A stretch of 64,000 bases of DNA, from NCBI GenBank assembly GCA_050948905.1, contig JBMNES010000001.1, positions 2,790,001-2,854,000 of the forward strand. The letters run 5' to 3'. Positions 42,470 to 51,346 of the stretch are shown here, piece after piece. The stretch is from DTKD01 sp050948905. Its GTDB lineage: Bacteria > Armatimonadota > UBA5829. Every line of letters starts with the position of its first letter. The stretch's first letter is position 1. Below the pieces are notes generated by a model. The model made no database searches. It saw nothing but the letters and a program-made list of their open reading frames with translations, and had not been told where the DNA came from. The position numbers and the translations under genes were made by a program.

Positions 42470-45400
42470 ATGAATAGGCCTGCCATCTGTTGGAGGGCGT
42501 CAGTTATACTGGCGCTTGTATTCTTGCTTTGTGCAGGAATGGCTAATGCCGCGACTGTTCAAGTGCGGTTTTGGCAAAACGACCAAATTGCCATCGTAAA
42601 TCGCGATGTACCAACTGGAGTTTCCCCTGCCGAAGCGGCGATTCGCGCTCTAGTAGCCGGTCCCACCGCTGCAGAGGCGCAAGCGGGTGTGAAGTCTTCT
42701 ATTCCGGCTGGGGTCAGTATTGTAAAACTAAACCTGACGCAGACTGCCGCGGAAGTAGATATGTCCGCCGGGGTCACGAGCGGACTTTCTGAAGCGGGGT
42801 TGACGGATATCTTCAATCAATTCCGGATGACGCTCGGAGATTTCCCCGCGATCACTGACATTAAGTTGACTTCGAAGGGCAAATCGCTCGGCTCTTATCT
42901 ATCCGATACCGGCGTCGTAGGACAGCCTGCTCCTGCTCTGGTTAAGACCAATGGCGTTGGTTTGGCCGGTAAAAAAATCTGCGTCGGCCCTTCGCACGGT
43001 AAGTTTTGGAACGGCAGTGGCTGGTATTGGCAGAGAGGCTTGACCTGCGGCTGGGGTGAAGCGGCGCTAGAAGACCTTCTCAGCATCAAACTGGTCACGT
43101 TGCTTGGTCAATACCTGACGCAGGATGGGGCCACCGTAGTCTACCCAAGACAAATGAACCTCAGCGACTGCTGCCATACCGAGACGGGCCTCCCCTGGCA
43201 TCAAATGTGTGCGCAGTCCTGGTTGAAGCACGCTGGTCTGCCCGGTAGCGTCTGGGCGAGTGCGAGCGGCAACTATGGCGCAGAGACTGCAGTCAATCGA
43301 AACAGCGACGATATCCGTGCCCGGCCGCTTTATGCCGATTACACCAACTCGGACATCTATATTGCTCATCATACAAACGCTGGCGGAAACGGTACTGCTA
43401 CCGGAACCGAGACTTATAGAGACACGCAGATGGCTTACCAGCAGTATGTGGGCGCCAGCTTGAACCTGGCAACGGCGATTCAGAACAACGTGGTAAACGC
43501 TATTCGCAGCACCTTTGACGAGGAGCCGAGCTGGGCGAGCAGAGGAGTAAAGGACTCTGCCGCGGGCTTCGGAGAGATCCGAGTTCCTTCGCGCCCCGCA
43601 GTTCTAATTGAACTTGCATTCCACGACGACTGCACCAGAGATGCACTTTACATGACCCAGGACGATTTCTTCAAATCCGTTGCGGAATGGGGTCTTTATA
43701 AGGGAATCTGCGAGTATTTCGGCAACACCCCGACCTGGGATAAGTATTCCTGTGAGTATGTCTCGGATACAATTCCGGCGACTATGAACCCGAAGCAGGT
43801 CTATAACTGCTCGATCACTCTTAGAAACCGTGGCGTGGCCTGGTATAGTGCCAGAGGATTCAGGCTGGTTGCGACCGGTAACAACGACTCGTGGTTCAAG
43901 AGTGTTTCTTTCATCAACTCGCCCAACGGAATCAAACCGGGTGAGACCGCTACATTTAACTTCCAATTGACCGGCCCGGTTGTGGGCGGCGTGCGCAAGA
44001 CCGAATGGAGAATGGCTCGAAACGGATACAGCGCCGGATTTGGCCCTACCATTACCAAGATGGTTGATGCGGGCACAGTCGTAGACAACGACCCGCCGAG
44101 TGTGCCGACCAATCTGCACTCGACTGCGGCAACGACGACCAGCATATCCCTGGCGTGGAATGCTTCTACAGATGCTGACAGCGAAGTATCCGGATATACC
44201 GTGTATCGCAATGGAAATGCGATTGCTACTATCACCGGAACTACTTACAAGGATACGGGCCTTACACACGGCACGACCTATTCCTATGAAGTAGACGCAA
44301 TCGACGCATTTAACCATAGATCGGCTAAGTGCGCTCCTGTTCAGGCGTCCACTGTTGAAGACGGCGAAGCGCCGACGGTGCCGGGCAATCTGCGAACTAC
44401 TGCGGTTACCGCGAAGAACGTAGCGCTCGCATGGAACGCGTCGACTGACAATATTGGTGTGACCGGTTATGCGATCTATCGCAATGGAGTATCCATTGCC
44501 ACCACCGCGTCGACTACATATAACGACACTGGCGTGGCCCAGAGCTCGAGCTACACATATCAGGTCGATGCTTACGACGCGGCGGGCAATCGCTCCGCTA
44601 AGAGCAATGCTGTTTCGGTTAATACACCGATTCTTGCTACCTGGGGACCGTACACCTTGACCCAGGGCGGGACGATCTACTCTCCGAGTTACTTTAACTC
44701 TACGTACACCACAGGGTGGTATACGACCACAGCGGGCACTGGAGCCGCCAGGACGGTTCTGAAGGCTACTGATACGCAGATGGCAACCATGCCTGCACAG
44801 GCGCTGATCAATGGCGCTACGTTTACCATTCAGTTCCAGAGAAACGCTACGTACAGCTCATCTGCTAACAACCCACTTAATATCTACAGGATAACTAAGG
44901 ATTGGAATGGCGGCTCTGTATTGTGGAACACACCGTGGGCAAGTGGTGGCGGGGACTACGCCTCTGTCGGCACTGCTTCTCAGGCGTGCATTTATCCTGA
45001 TGACGGTTATACGTTTACGTTTAACGTAAGTGGAACGAATGGTTGGTTCCCCTATGGCGTATTGCTGAAGGGTGACAATGAGTCGAGCATTACGTATAGA
45101 AAGAAATTCATAACAAACAGCGGAACTCTTGCTGTGAACTACGTGCCGCCGACTCCGACTATCAGAACGTGGTCATACCTGGGACACTACCCACAGGGGA
45201 CGGCCAACGACCACGCGACGCGAATCAACACTGACCATGTGGCGGGAACCTATGTCGGAATTCCGATCAACGAAGCCAACATAGCTCCTTGCGCCGCTAA
45301 TGGCGCCGCTGGGCCGAGCTACGGCAACAGCTACGGAACGTTCAAGTGGAAGAAGGGCACGTCGGAGAACGACGTCTGTAGCTTCCTCCAGTCCTCGTTC

Positions 45401-46321
45401 TACAACGCTTCAGCAGTTGACAACGGTACTACCTATGCTGCTACTTATATCTACAACAGCGGCGCACAGGTAACTAACGCTTATCTGTTCATCGGGTCTG
45501 ACGACGCCTGTAAGGTGTATTTGAATGGAGCTTTGGTAGGCAGTTATCTTGCTGCCCGCGCTTGCATACCTGACCTTGATATATATGGCCCAGTCACTAT
45601 TAAGAATGGCTGGAACAGATTGCTGGTTAAGGTTGAAAATGGCGGCGGTGGGTATGGTCTTTACGCTCGCGTCGGCTACATCAACCGCACGGCTGTTCCG
45701 AACCTGACCGCTTATGCGGCGGATGGAACGCTTCCGAACAACCCGACGAGCTGCACCGAGTCTGGCGGCGCTGTTGATAATACTGCTCAGAAGGTCGTCA
45801 CCGCGCCCAGCTTCAGTTGGAGTGGCGCTGCTGATCCTCAGGGATCTGGTGAAGGCGTATCCGGCGTCCGGGGTTATAGAGTCTACTTCGGAACTGATCC
45901 GGAAGGCGCACCTGACGCATTCCAGACCGGCACCACGTTTGCTCCTGGAACTCAGGCTCCTGGCACATACTATCTGCGTGTAAGCACGGTCGATTACGCT
46001 CTCAACGAGTCCGAGCCGGCGACGGTGTTTACATTCATTCTTGAGCCGGAGAGCATTGAATCGTATGGTATCACCAACAAGGCGGCACTGGATGCGTTGA
46101 CTGCAACCGCCGCTGCTACTACTAAGTTCACCGTTTGGGGTGCTGTGAGTGTGATCGATGCCAACAGCTTCGTCGTAGACGACGGATCTGGCGCGCCGAT
46201 CAAGGTCCTTAAGGCCAACCACGGATTCTCCAACGGCGACTACGTATCGGCTGCTGGAACGCTTGATGTGAGCGGAGCCCAGCCGGTGCTGACTGCATTG
46301 ACAGCTAAGAAACAGAACTGA
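42470..46321 (+). CDS. Giant secreted GerMN / N-acetylmuramoyl-L-alanine amidase with Fn3 and OB-like domains
   Basis: A 1283-residue exported protein; ATG has AGGAGGA 7 bases upstream. Signal peptide 1-27, GerMN domain about 28-145 (VPTGVSPAEAAIRALVAGPT), amidase_3 domain about 167-418 with zinc ligands in VGPSHGKFW, GWGEAALED, IAHHTNAGG and catalytic Glu in LIELAFHDD. Then an Ig-like unit (about 425-540), two Fn3 domains (about 541-632 and 633-720), a DNRLRE-like beta domain (about 722-880), a possible PA14-like stretch, another Fn3-like unit and a C-terminal OB-like domain (about 1215-1283, FVVDDGSGAPIKV). The amidase cleaves the bond between MurNAc and the stem peptide. GerMN-amidase pairs are best known from sporulation proteins. 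Confidence 0.93.
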   Translation: MNRPAICWRASVILALVFLLCAGMANAATVQVRFWQNDQIAIVNRDVPTGVSPAEAAIRALVAGPTAAEAQAGVKSSIPAGVSIVKLNLTQTAAEVDMSAGVTSGLSEAGLTDIFNQFRMTLGDFPAITDIKLTSKGKSLGSYLSDTGVVGQPAPALVKTNGVGLAGKKICVGPSHGKFWNGSGWYWQRGLTCGWGEAALEDLLSIKLVTLLGQYLTQDGATVVYPRQMNLSDCCHTETGLPWHQMCAQSWLKHAGLPGSVWASASGNYGAETAVNRNSDDIRARPLYADYTNSDIYIAHHTNAGGNGTATGTETYRDTQMAYQQYVGASLNLATAIQNNVVNAIRSTFDEEPSWASRGVKDSAAGFGEIRVPSRPAVLIELAFHDDCTRDALYMTQDDFFKSVAEWGLYKGICEYFGNTPTWDKYSCEYVSDTIPATMNPKQVYNCSITLRNRGVAWYSARGFRLVATGNNDSWFKSVSFINSPNGIKPGETATFNFQLTGPVVGGVRKTEWRMARNGYSAGFGPTITKMVDAGTVVDNDPPSVPTNLHSTAATTTSISLAWNASTDADSEVSGYTVYRNGNAIATITGTTYKDTGLTHGTTYSYEVDAIDAFNHRSAKCAPVQASTVEDGEAPTVPGNLRTTAVTAKNVALAWNASTDNIGVTGYAIYRNGVSIATTASTTYNDTGVAQSSSYTYQVDAYDAAGNRSAKSNAVSVNTPILATWGPYTLTQGGTIYSPSYFNSTYTTGWYTTTAGTGAARTVLKATDTQMATMPAQALINGATFTIQFQRNATYSSSANNPLNIYRITKDWNGGSVLWNTPWASGGGDYASVGTASQACIYPDDGYTFTFNVSGTNGWFPYGVLLKGDNESSITYRKKFITNSGTLAVNYVPPTPTIRTWSYLGHYPQGTANDHATRINTDHVAGTYVGIPINEANIAPCAANGAAGPSYGNSYGTFKWKKGTSENDVCSFLQSSFYNASAVDNGTTYAATYIYNSGAQVTNAYLFIGSDDACKVYLNGALVGSYLAARACIPDLDIYGPVTIKNGWNRLLVKVENGGGGYGLYARVGYINRTAVPNLTAYAADGTLPNNPTSCTESGGAVDNTAQKVVTAPSFSWSGAADPQGSGEGVSGVRGYRVYFGTDPEGAPDAFQTGTTFAPGTQAPGTYYLRVSTVDYALNESEPATVFTFILEPESIESYGITNKAALDALTATAAATTKFTVWGAVSVIDANSFVVDDGSGAPIKVLKANHGFSNGDYVSAAGTLDVSGAQPVLTALTAKKQN

Positions 46322-46349
46322 TCTGTGTGGTCGATGTGAATGACTCGAA

Positions 46350-46383
46350 GGGGGTTGTCAGAAATGGCAGCCCCCGTTGTTTA
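46350..46383 (+). terminator. Terminator of the amidase gene
   Basis: A 10-bp stem with two G-T pairs (46350-46359 with 46366-46375), 6-base loop, followed by GTTGTTTA. Strong stem, weak T-tract. Confidence 0.72.
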
Positions 46384-46397
46384 GTGGTCAAATAGAT

Positions 46398-47816
46398 ATG
46401 ATTCTTTCCATAGACCTTGGCACTTCAAAGATATGCGTCGCTGTTGTTGATCCGGCTACAGCTAAACCGGTTGCGATCCTTTCGCGGCCAAATGATTCGG
46501 ATGTAGCCAACCTCGCTGAGGATTTGCACGAGCAGGACCCGCTGCGCACCAGGCGGATCTGCTTTGATTTGATTAAGGAAATTCTTGATGATGAGCAAAT
46601 CCAAGGCTGCGATATTGACGCGATCGGCATTTCAGGGCAGATGCACGGCGTGATGCTGGTTGATGGTGAATTAAATCCCGTTACTAACCTGATAACCTGG
46701 AGGGATCGTCGAACGGCCAGGGACGGTGAACCGGGCTTTATAGGTGAGTCTATCGCGCTGCTCGATGATGAAGCGGAAGATCGAACCGGGTGCAGGTTGG
46801 CTGTAGGGTATGGCGCGGCCACCCTGCGATGGCTTGCACGAAACAATATGATTCCGCCGAATAGCACCGCACTTACTATTGCAGGCTATATAGCTGCTTC
46901 GCTTTGTGGGCAAGTCGCAATCGACGAAACTCACGCCGCTAGCTGGGGCATTTTGGATATCCAAAGGAACCAATGGGACGATAGGTGTGTGTCAAATCTG
47001 GGTTTGAGTAAAAGCGTCTTGCCGGGAATTGTCGCTGCTGGGTCTCGTATGGGTCGAGTGAGCGAGGTTGTTAAAGACGAGTTGAGGACCAACGGGGAGG
47101 CTGTAGTATGCTCACCGGTGGGAGATTGTCAGGCGAGTGTGATCGGATGCGCGGGGTTTTCTTCTGATACGATAGTGGTCAATATCGGCACCGGCGCTCA
47201 GATTTCGATCCCAAGCGTCTCTTCGGCGCACACGGAAGAGTTGGATGCGTGGCCGATGCCGTTTGGCGGATATTTGCAGCTTGGGGCGGCGCTGTGCGGT
47301 GGATGGGCTTATGCTTATCTGAAGCAGTTTTATCAATCAGTAGCAAAGGAAATCTGCGGGATTACGCTCAGTGATGAGGCGGTCTACCAGCGAATGAATG
47401 CGCTGGCTGCGTCGGCTGAGCTTGACGCGCAGGGGCTCTCCGTCGATACCCGGTTCTCTGGAACTCGTAAGGATAAACAGCCGAAGGGGGCTATTGCTGG
47501 TATAAACACGTTCAACTTTAGCCCTGATAATTTGACACTTGCTTTTTTAGAAGGAATTGTCCGAGACCTGCACTCAATGCTGCTTACCACAAATGCTGAT
47601 GCGGCAACACGAGTCGTGGCAAGCGGAAATGCCGTGCGAAAGAACCCTGTCCTGGGATCGGTCATCAGGCGAATATTCGACCGGGAATGTTTTATTTCGC
47701 AGCTGCCAGAGGAGGCGGCACGCGGTGCGGCTTATGCTGCTGCGGTGGGCGTTGGGGTCGTCGATGCGGCAGGGATTACTGCTAAGATAACGGAATTTGT
47801 TGAGCCGATAGGCTGA
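46398..47816 (+). CDS. FGGY-family carbohydrate kinase (sedoheptulokinase/xylulokinase-like)
   Basis: I used ATG 46398 (MILSIDLGTSKIC), since an earlier in-frame TTG lies in the tail of the preceding terminator. The 472-residue protein has the FGGY pattern: phosphate-1 loop SIDLGTSK, catalytic-base region GISGQMHGVMLVDGE and WRDRRTA, GCRLAVGYGAATLRWL, VGDCQASVIG and a second ATP loop VNIGTGAQIS. The QMHG and TGYGAAT-like blocks point to sedoheptulokinase or a related ketose kinase. There are no transporter or isomerase genes beside it, so the sugar is open. Confidence 0.88.
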   Translation: MILSIDLGTSKICVAVVDPATAKPVAILSRPNDSDVANLAEDLHEQDPLRTRRICFDLIKEILDDEQIQGCDIDAIGISGQMHGVMLVDGELNPVTNLITWRDRRTARDGEPGFIGESIALLDDEAEDRTGCRLAVGYGAATLRWLARNNMIPPNSTALTIAGYIAASLCGQVAIDETHAASWGILDIQRNQWDDRCVSNLGLSKSVLPGIVAAGSRMGRVSEVVKDELRTNGEAVVCSPVGDCQASVIGCAGFSSDTIVVNIGTGAQISIPSVSSAHTEELDAWPMPFGGYLQLGAALCGGWAYAYLKQFYQSVAKEICGITLSDEAVYQRMNALAASAELDAQGLSVDTRFSGTRKDKQPKGAIAGINTFNFSPDNLTLAFLEGIVRDLHSMLLTTNADAATRVVASGNAVRKNPVLGSVIRRIFDRECFISQLPEEAARGAAYAAAVGVGVVDAAGITAKITEFVEPIG

Positions 47817-47855
47817 GTGAAGATGAAAACCTATGCTTTCGGCAATCAATGTAGC

Positions 47856-48175
47856 GGCCGGGCCTCCGTCCCGGCCTAAAACAGATTTCGCGAAGGGATT
47901 GTCCGAGACGGAGATCGGACACTACGTTTTGGAAGTTAGAAGTTGGAAATTGGAGGTTGGCATTGGTTATGAGGTGGCAATTCGGAGATTGCCATCTATC
48001 TGAGTGAGAAGGCAAATCGGACTTCGGATGTCAGACCTCGGACATCGAAAAAGCAGATTTCTCGCTGCGCTCGAAATGACAATTAGGGCGCGGCCTCCAT
48101 CATCAACCGACAACCGACCACCGATAACCGTCAACCGACAACAGACAACCGATAACCGTCAACCGACAACCCCTA
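47856..48175. repeat. Intergenic palindromes and dispersed repeat copy
   Basis: The 419-base gap before flgF has no gene. It holds a GC-rich palindrome GGCCGGG/CCCGGCC (47856-47876), a second dyad TGTCCGA/TCGGACA (47900-47921), an AAGTTGGAAATTGGAGG-type run of short direct repeats (about 47928-47965), a copy of the GCAGATTTCTC...TTCGAAATGACA-type core (48041-48080, here CTCGAAATGACA) and about ten degenerate AACCGACAACCGATAACC-type units (48101-48170). The core and short units match those at 36147-36340. Confidence 0.8.
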
Positions 48176-48190
48176 CCCCACAAATGGCGC

Positions 48191-48218
48191 TAAAGACTAT
48201 GACGTTAGCTGTCGATAA
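48191..48218 (+). promoter_or_regulatory. sigma-28 (FliA-type) promoter of the flgF operon
   Basis: TAAA (48191-48194), 16-base spacer, GTCGATAA (48211-48218), one mismatch from GCCGATAA. The start of transcription would be about 10 bases before the flgF ATG, leaving just the GGAGA ribosome site. The same element with the same spacing precedes fliC. Confidence 0.72.
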
Positions 48219-48235
48219 GTGCTTTGGAGACGATT

Positions 48236-48928
48236 ATGATCAAAGCGCTACACACGGCGGCCAGCGGGATGGTCGCACAGTCTATAAAACAAGATATCAT
48301 TGCAAACAACATCGCGAACGCCCAGACTCCTGGTTTTAAGCGAGAGCGGGTGGTTGCGAGTTCCTTTCAGCAGACACTGCAGCAGGCTCAGGCTCTGGTG
48401 CAGGTCAGCACTGGCATAGACCCCTATTTCTCCGCCTCTATGGTGCAATCTTCACAGATCCATATTGAAGCCGCTAATGATAACAGCGAAGGGCCGATTG
48501 AAACGTCGGGAAGTGACTTGAACTTTGCTATCGACGGCGAAGGCACGTTCGAGGTGATGGCCGCGGATATGCCACGATATACCCGCAATGGCAGCTTTAT
48601 GGTAGACACGGATGGTGAGCTTGCCACTATCAATGGAGAGAAGGTGCAGGGCAGCTCTGGTGCAATCAAAGTGCCTGATGGTAAATGGAGCGTATCACCC
48701 ACTGGCGCTATAATCTCAAACGGCTCGGAGGTCGATCAGATTAAAATCAACGGAGCCGGATCGTCTACACGGGTGGTGCAGGGCAGCCTCGAAGGCAGCA
48801 ACGTCAGCATCATCCGTGAAATGGTGGATATGATCTCAAATATTCGCAGCTATGAAGCAAACCAGAAAGTGGTCGCCAGCGTCGACAGCACCCTGGACAA
48901 GATAATCAACGAAGTCGGAAAAGTCTAA
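48236..48928 (+). CDS. flgF: Flagellar basal-body rod protein FlgF-type
   Basis: I chose ATG 48236 (GGAG 6-7 bases upstream) over an in-frame TTG 12 bases earlier. The 230-residue protein has the rod/hook N-terminal motif ASGMVAQSIKQDIIANNIANAQTPGFKRERV and the C-terminal amphipathic helix IREMVDMISNIRSYEANQKVVASVDSTLDK shared by axial proteins. Short length and the place before flgG mark it as the proximal-distal rod subunit FlgF, though a second FlgG paralogue is possible. First gene of the locus. Confidence 0.88.
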   Translation: MIKALHTAASGMVAQSIKQDIIANNIANAQTPGFKRERVVASSFQQTLQQAQALVQVSTGIDPYFSASMVQSSQIHIEAANDNSEGPIETSGSDLNFAIDGEGTFEVMAADMPRYTRNGSFMVDTDGELATINGEKVQGSSGAIKVPDGKWSVSPTGAIISNGSEVDQIKINGAGSSTRVVQGSLEGSNVSIIREMVDMISNIRSYEANQKVVASVDSTLDKIINEVGKV

Positions 48929-48961
48929 AGTCGAAATTTATAGCTCCCTGGGGAGGTTACT

Positions 48962-49750
48962 ATGATTAGAAGTTTATACACCGCGGCAACCGGGATGGAA
49001 GCACAGCAGCTCAATCTCGACGTCACCGCAAACAACCTGGCAAATGTCGGAACTGCCGGGTTTAAAAAGAGCAGGTTGGACTTTCAGGACCTGTTGTATC
49101 AGACGATCCGGAGCGCAGGGGCGGATCAGGCGCAGGGGATGCAGGTGCCTACGGGAATACAAGTTGGCCTTGGCACCCGGCCTGGAGCAACTCAGAAGAT
49201 ATTCACCCCCGGAGATATGCAGCAGACCGGCAATCCATTGGATGCGGCAATTGAGGGGTCGGGCTTCTTCCAGGTGATGCTGCCTTCTGGGGATCTGGCA
49301 TACACCAGGGATGGGTCGTTTAAGATCGACGGTACCGGTAAGATCGTGACATCCGATGGTTATCCGGTGCAACCGGAAATTTCAGTGCCAGATCAAGTGA
49401 AGGATATTCAGATCGGCGAAGACGGAACCGTATCGGTGACACTATCCGGTCAAACCGACCCACAGGAACTCGGTCAACTGCAGTTGGTGAACTTCCTGAA
49501 CCCGGCCGGCCTATCGAGTATGGGCAGGAACCTGTACTCCCCCACCCGCGCTTCCGGTGAACCGATAACCGGAACCCCTGGGCAGGATGGGCTTGGCACA
49601 CTGGCATCTGGTTATTTGGAGATGTCTAATGTGAAAGTCGTCGAAGAAATGGTGAACCTCATCGTTGCGCAAAGAGCCTATGAAGTCAACTCAAAGAGCA
49701 TCCAGAGCGCCGACGAGATGCTGAATATAGCGAATAATCTGCGCAGGTAA
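48962..49750 (+). CDS. flgG: Flagellar distal rod protein FlgG
   Basis: A 262-residue axial protein of normal FlgG length. MIRSLYTAATGMEAQQLNLDVTANNLANVGTAGFKKSR at the start and VVEEMVNLIVAQRAYEVNSKSIQSADEMLNIANNLRR at the end are the hallmark FlgG termini; the middle includes the FlgG-specific LYQTIRSAGADQAQG loop that stiffens the rod. ATG 48962 has GGGGAGG 6 bases upstream. It lies 33 bases after flgF. Confidence 0.97.
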   Translation: MIRSLYTAATGMEAQQLNLDVTANNLANVGTAGFKKSRLDFQDLLYQTIRSAGADQAQGMQVPTGIQVGLGTRPGATQKIFTPGDMQQTGNPLDAAIEGSGFFQVMLPSGDLAYTRDGSFKIDGTGKIVTSDGYPVQPEISVPDQVKDIQIGEDGTVSVTLSGQTDPQELGQLQLVNFLNPAGLSSMGRNLYSPTRASGEPITGTPGQDGLGTLASGYLEMSNVKVVEEMVNLIVAQRAYEVNSKSIQSADEMLNIANNLRR

Positions 49751-49755
49751 AATTG

Positions 49756-50724
49756 ATGAAACGCACGAATTTCCTGATCTTAATACTGCTGTTTAGCGCC
49801 TTTACGCAGACTGATGCACAGAAGCGGCCGGTTGCCAAAATCAATCTAGCGGCAAAGTGTGAAGTGACTAGCGCGCAACCTGTCACCTTAGGGGACATCG
49901 CGATAGTCGAGGCGCCGCAGGCTGCTGCTAATAAGATCAAGGATACTGTTATCTGCACAGGACCTGTGCCGGGCAGCCAGAGGATTGTCGACGGGGAGTA
50001 TATACGGCTTAAAGTGAGCGCATTGTCACTGGGCTGCGAGGTGCAGTTCTCTGGATCAAAAAGCGTAGTTATCAGCGGCAAATGCCTGCGAATTACCCCC
50101 GAACAACTTGAAGAGGCGGCTTTAGATTTCGTGAGATCGCAGAGCCCGTCCAGGGATGTCGAGTATGGACTAAGCGTCCAGCGCAGCCCGCGTGAGATCG
50201 TTCTGCCAGGCGGATTGAGCGTGGATATCCAGGCTAAATCCAACGGCCAGGGCATTCGGGTCGGGCCAAACACAATTATGCTGGACGTGATAGCAGACGG
50301 CAAAGTTCTGTCTAAATCCAGCGTAACTGTGCTGGTAAGTGCGGTGGCTAATGTCCTCGTGAGCACCGAGGCAATTGCTCAGGGAGTGGCGATTAACGAT
50401 GTAAACACGAAGTGGGAGAAGCGCGAGCTACCCGGGTTCGGAAGCCCGATTTTGATGGGGCAAGAGGAGACGAATTGGGTGGCCCGGCGGTCGATTCGGC
50501 CCGGGGTCGCTCTCACTACGGCGGATGTAGAAGTTCCTGCGGTCATTCGCGCGGGGGATACGGTCACAGTCGTGGTGCGCTGCGGAGCAGTATCGTTAAC
50601 TACCAGCGCCGAGGCCAGGCAGAGCGGGCGCATCGGCGACAACATCAGGGTTCGATCCGCACTGTCAAACGAAGACGTTCGGGCGCAGGTTGTCAGTTCA
50701 TCGAGAGTAGAAATTATCAAATAA
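49756..50724 (+). CDS. flgA: P-ring assembly chaperone FlgA
   Basis: A 322-residue periplasmic protein with a signal peptide (about 1-20) and a C-terminal SAF domain (about 200-320: VSTEAIAQGVAINDVNTKWEKRELPGF and RSIRPGVALTTADVEVPAVIRAGDTVTVV). FlgA helps FlgI subunits polymerise in the peptidoglycan. ATG 49756 follows flgG by 5 bases. It is longer than enterobacterial FlgA (about 220) because of an extra N-terminal region. Confidence 0.94.
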   Translation: MKRTNFLILILLFSAFTQTDAQKRPVAKINLAAKCEVTSAQPVTLGDIAIVEAPQAAANKIKDTVICTGPVPGSQRIVDGEYIRLKVSALSLGCEVQFSGSKSVVISGKCLRITPEQLEEAALDFVRSQSPSRDVEYGLSVQRSPREIVLPGGLSVDIQAKSNGQGIRVGPNTIMLDVIADGKVLSKSSVTVLVSAVANVLVSTEAIAQGVAINDVNTKWEKRELPGFGSPILMGQEETNWVARRSIRPGVALTTADVEVPAVIRAGDTVTVVVRCGAVSLTTSAEARQSGRIGDNIRVRSALSNEDVRAQVVSSSRVEIIK

Positions 50725-50736
50725 GAAGGTATAGCC

Positions 50737-51321
50737 ATGTTCAGGATTATCACTATAACTTTTATATTAATCACGCTAGGCGTCGGGCCATTGGCTGCTG
50801 AGTCGTTATGGAGCGATGCAAAACAGCCGACAGGCTCCGTATTTTCCGACAAGAAGGCTATACAGGTCGGTGACATCGTGACGGTCATCATCGAGGAATC
50901 CGCGGTCTCAAGCCAGCGCGCTTCGACAGATGCTAAAAAGGACAGCTCTCTGAAAGCTGGCCCAGGCGTAGGGCCTCTGCTGAAACACATCCCACTTTTT
51001 GAATACTCCGGTGGAGACAACATCAAAGCCAGCGGTTCGAGCACTCGATCCAGCGCTTTCGTTACCAGAATGTCTGCTGTTGTGACCAAGGTGTGTGATA
51101 ACGGCAATCTCGAGATCGAAGGCACGAGATTTGTGGAGACAAACAGGGAAAAAGCTGAAGTGAAACTGACCGGCACAATTCGCAGGCAGGACATCACACC
51201 CGACAACACAATTTCATCGGCATTCATCGCCAATGCGCAGATTACGCACACAGGCAGCGGCCCGGTCGGCAGCAGGCAAAAAGAAGGCCTGATCAGCAAA
51301 ATATTCAGAATCCTGTTCTAA
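50737..51321 (+). CDS. flgH: Flagellar L-ring protein FlgH (without lipobox)
   Basis: A 194-residue outer-membrane ring protein. KKAIQVGDIVTVIIEESAVSSQRAST and GNLEIEGTRFVETNREKAEVKLTGTIRRQDITPDNTISSAFIANAQI are characteristic FlgH segments. The N-terminus is a signal peptide ending near PLAAES; there is no Cys in a lipobox, while enterobacterial FlgH is a lipoprotein. Its presence shows the cell has an outer membrane. AAGG lies 7 bases before the ATG. Confidence 0.95.
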   Translation: MFRIITITFILITLGVGPLAAESLWSDAKQPTGSVFSDKKAIQVGDIVTVIIEESAVSSQRASTDAKKDSSLKAGPGVGPLLKHIPLFEYSGGDNIKASGSSTRSSAFVTRMSAVVTKVCDNGNLEIEGTRFVETNREKAEVKLTGTIRRQDITPDNTISSAFIANAQITHTGSGPVGSRQKEGLISKIFRILF

Positions 51322-51346
51322 CTCGGCTCGAAAATCGAGGACTAAT

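Noticed and set aside
43604..44317. 237-residue open frame on the minus strand inside the amidase gene
   Set aside because: No recognisable domain or ribosome site; shadow of the Fn3-coding region.
45410..46222. 270-residue open frame on the minus strand inside the amidase gene
   Set aside because: Arg/Ser-rich composition without domains; a shadow of the plus-strand gene caused by codon bias.
48101..48170. Second CRISPR-like run of AACCG-type units
   Set aside because: Same degenerate tandem family as at 36199; no spacers.
49686..50366. 226-residue minus-strand frame opposite flgA
   Set aside because: Low-complexity Ser/Thr/Leu shadow; flgA is clear on the plus strand.
50379..51299. 306-residue minus-strand frame opposite flgA/flgH
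   Set aside because: Covers two real flagellar genes; no domain seen.
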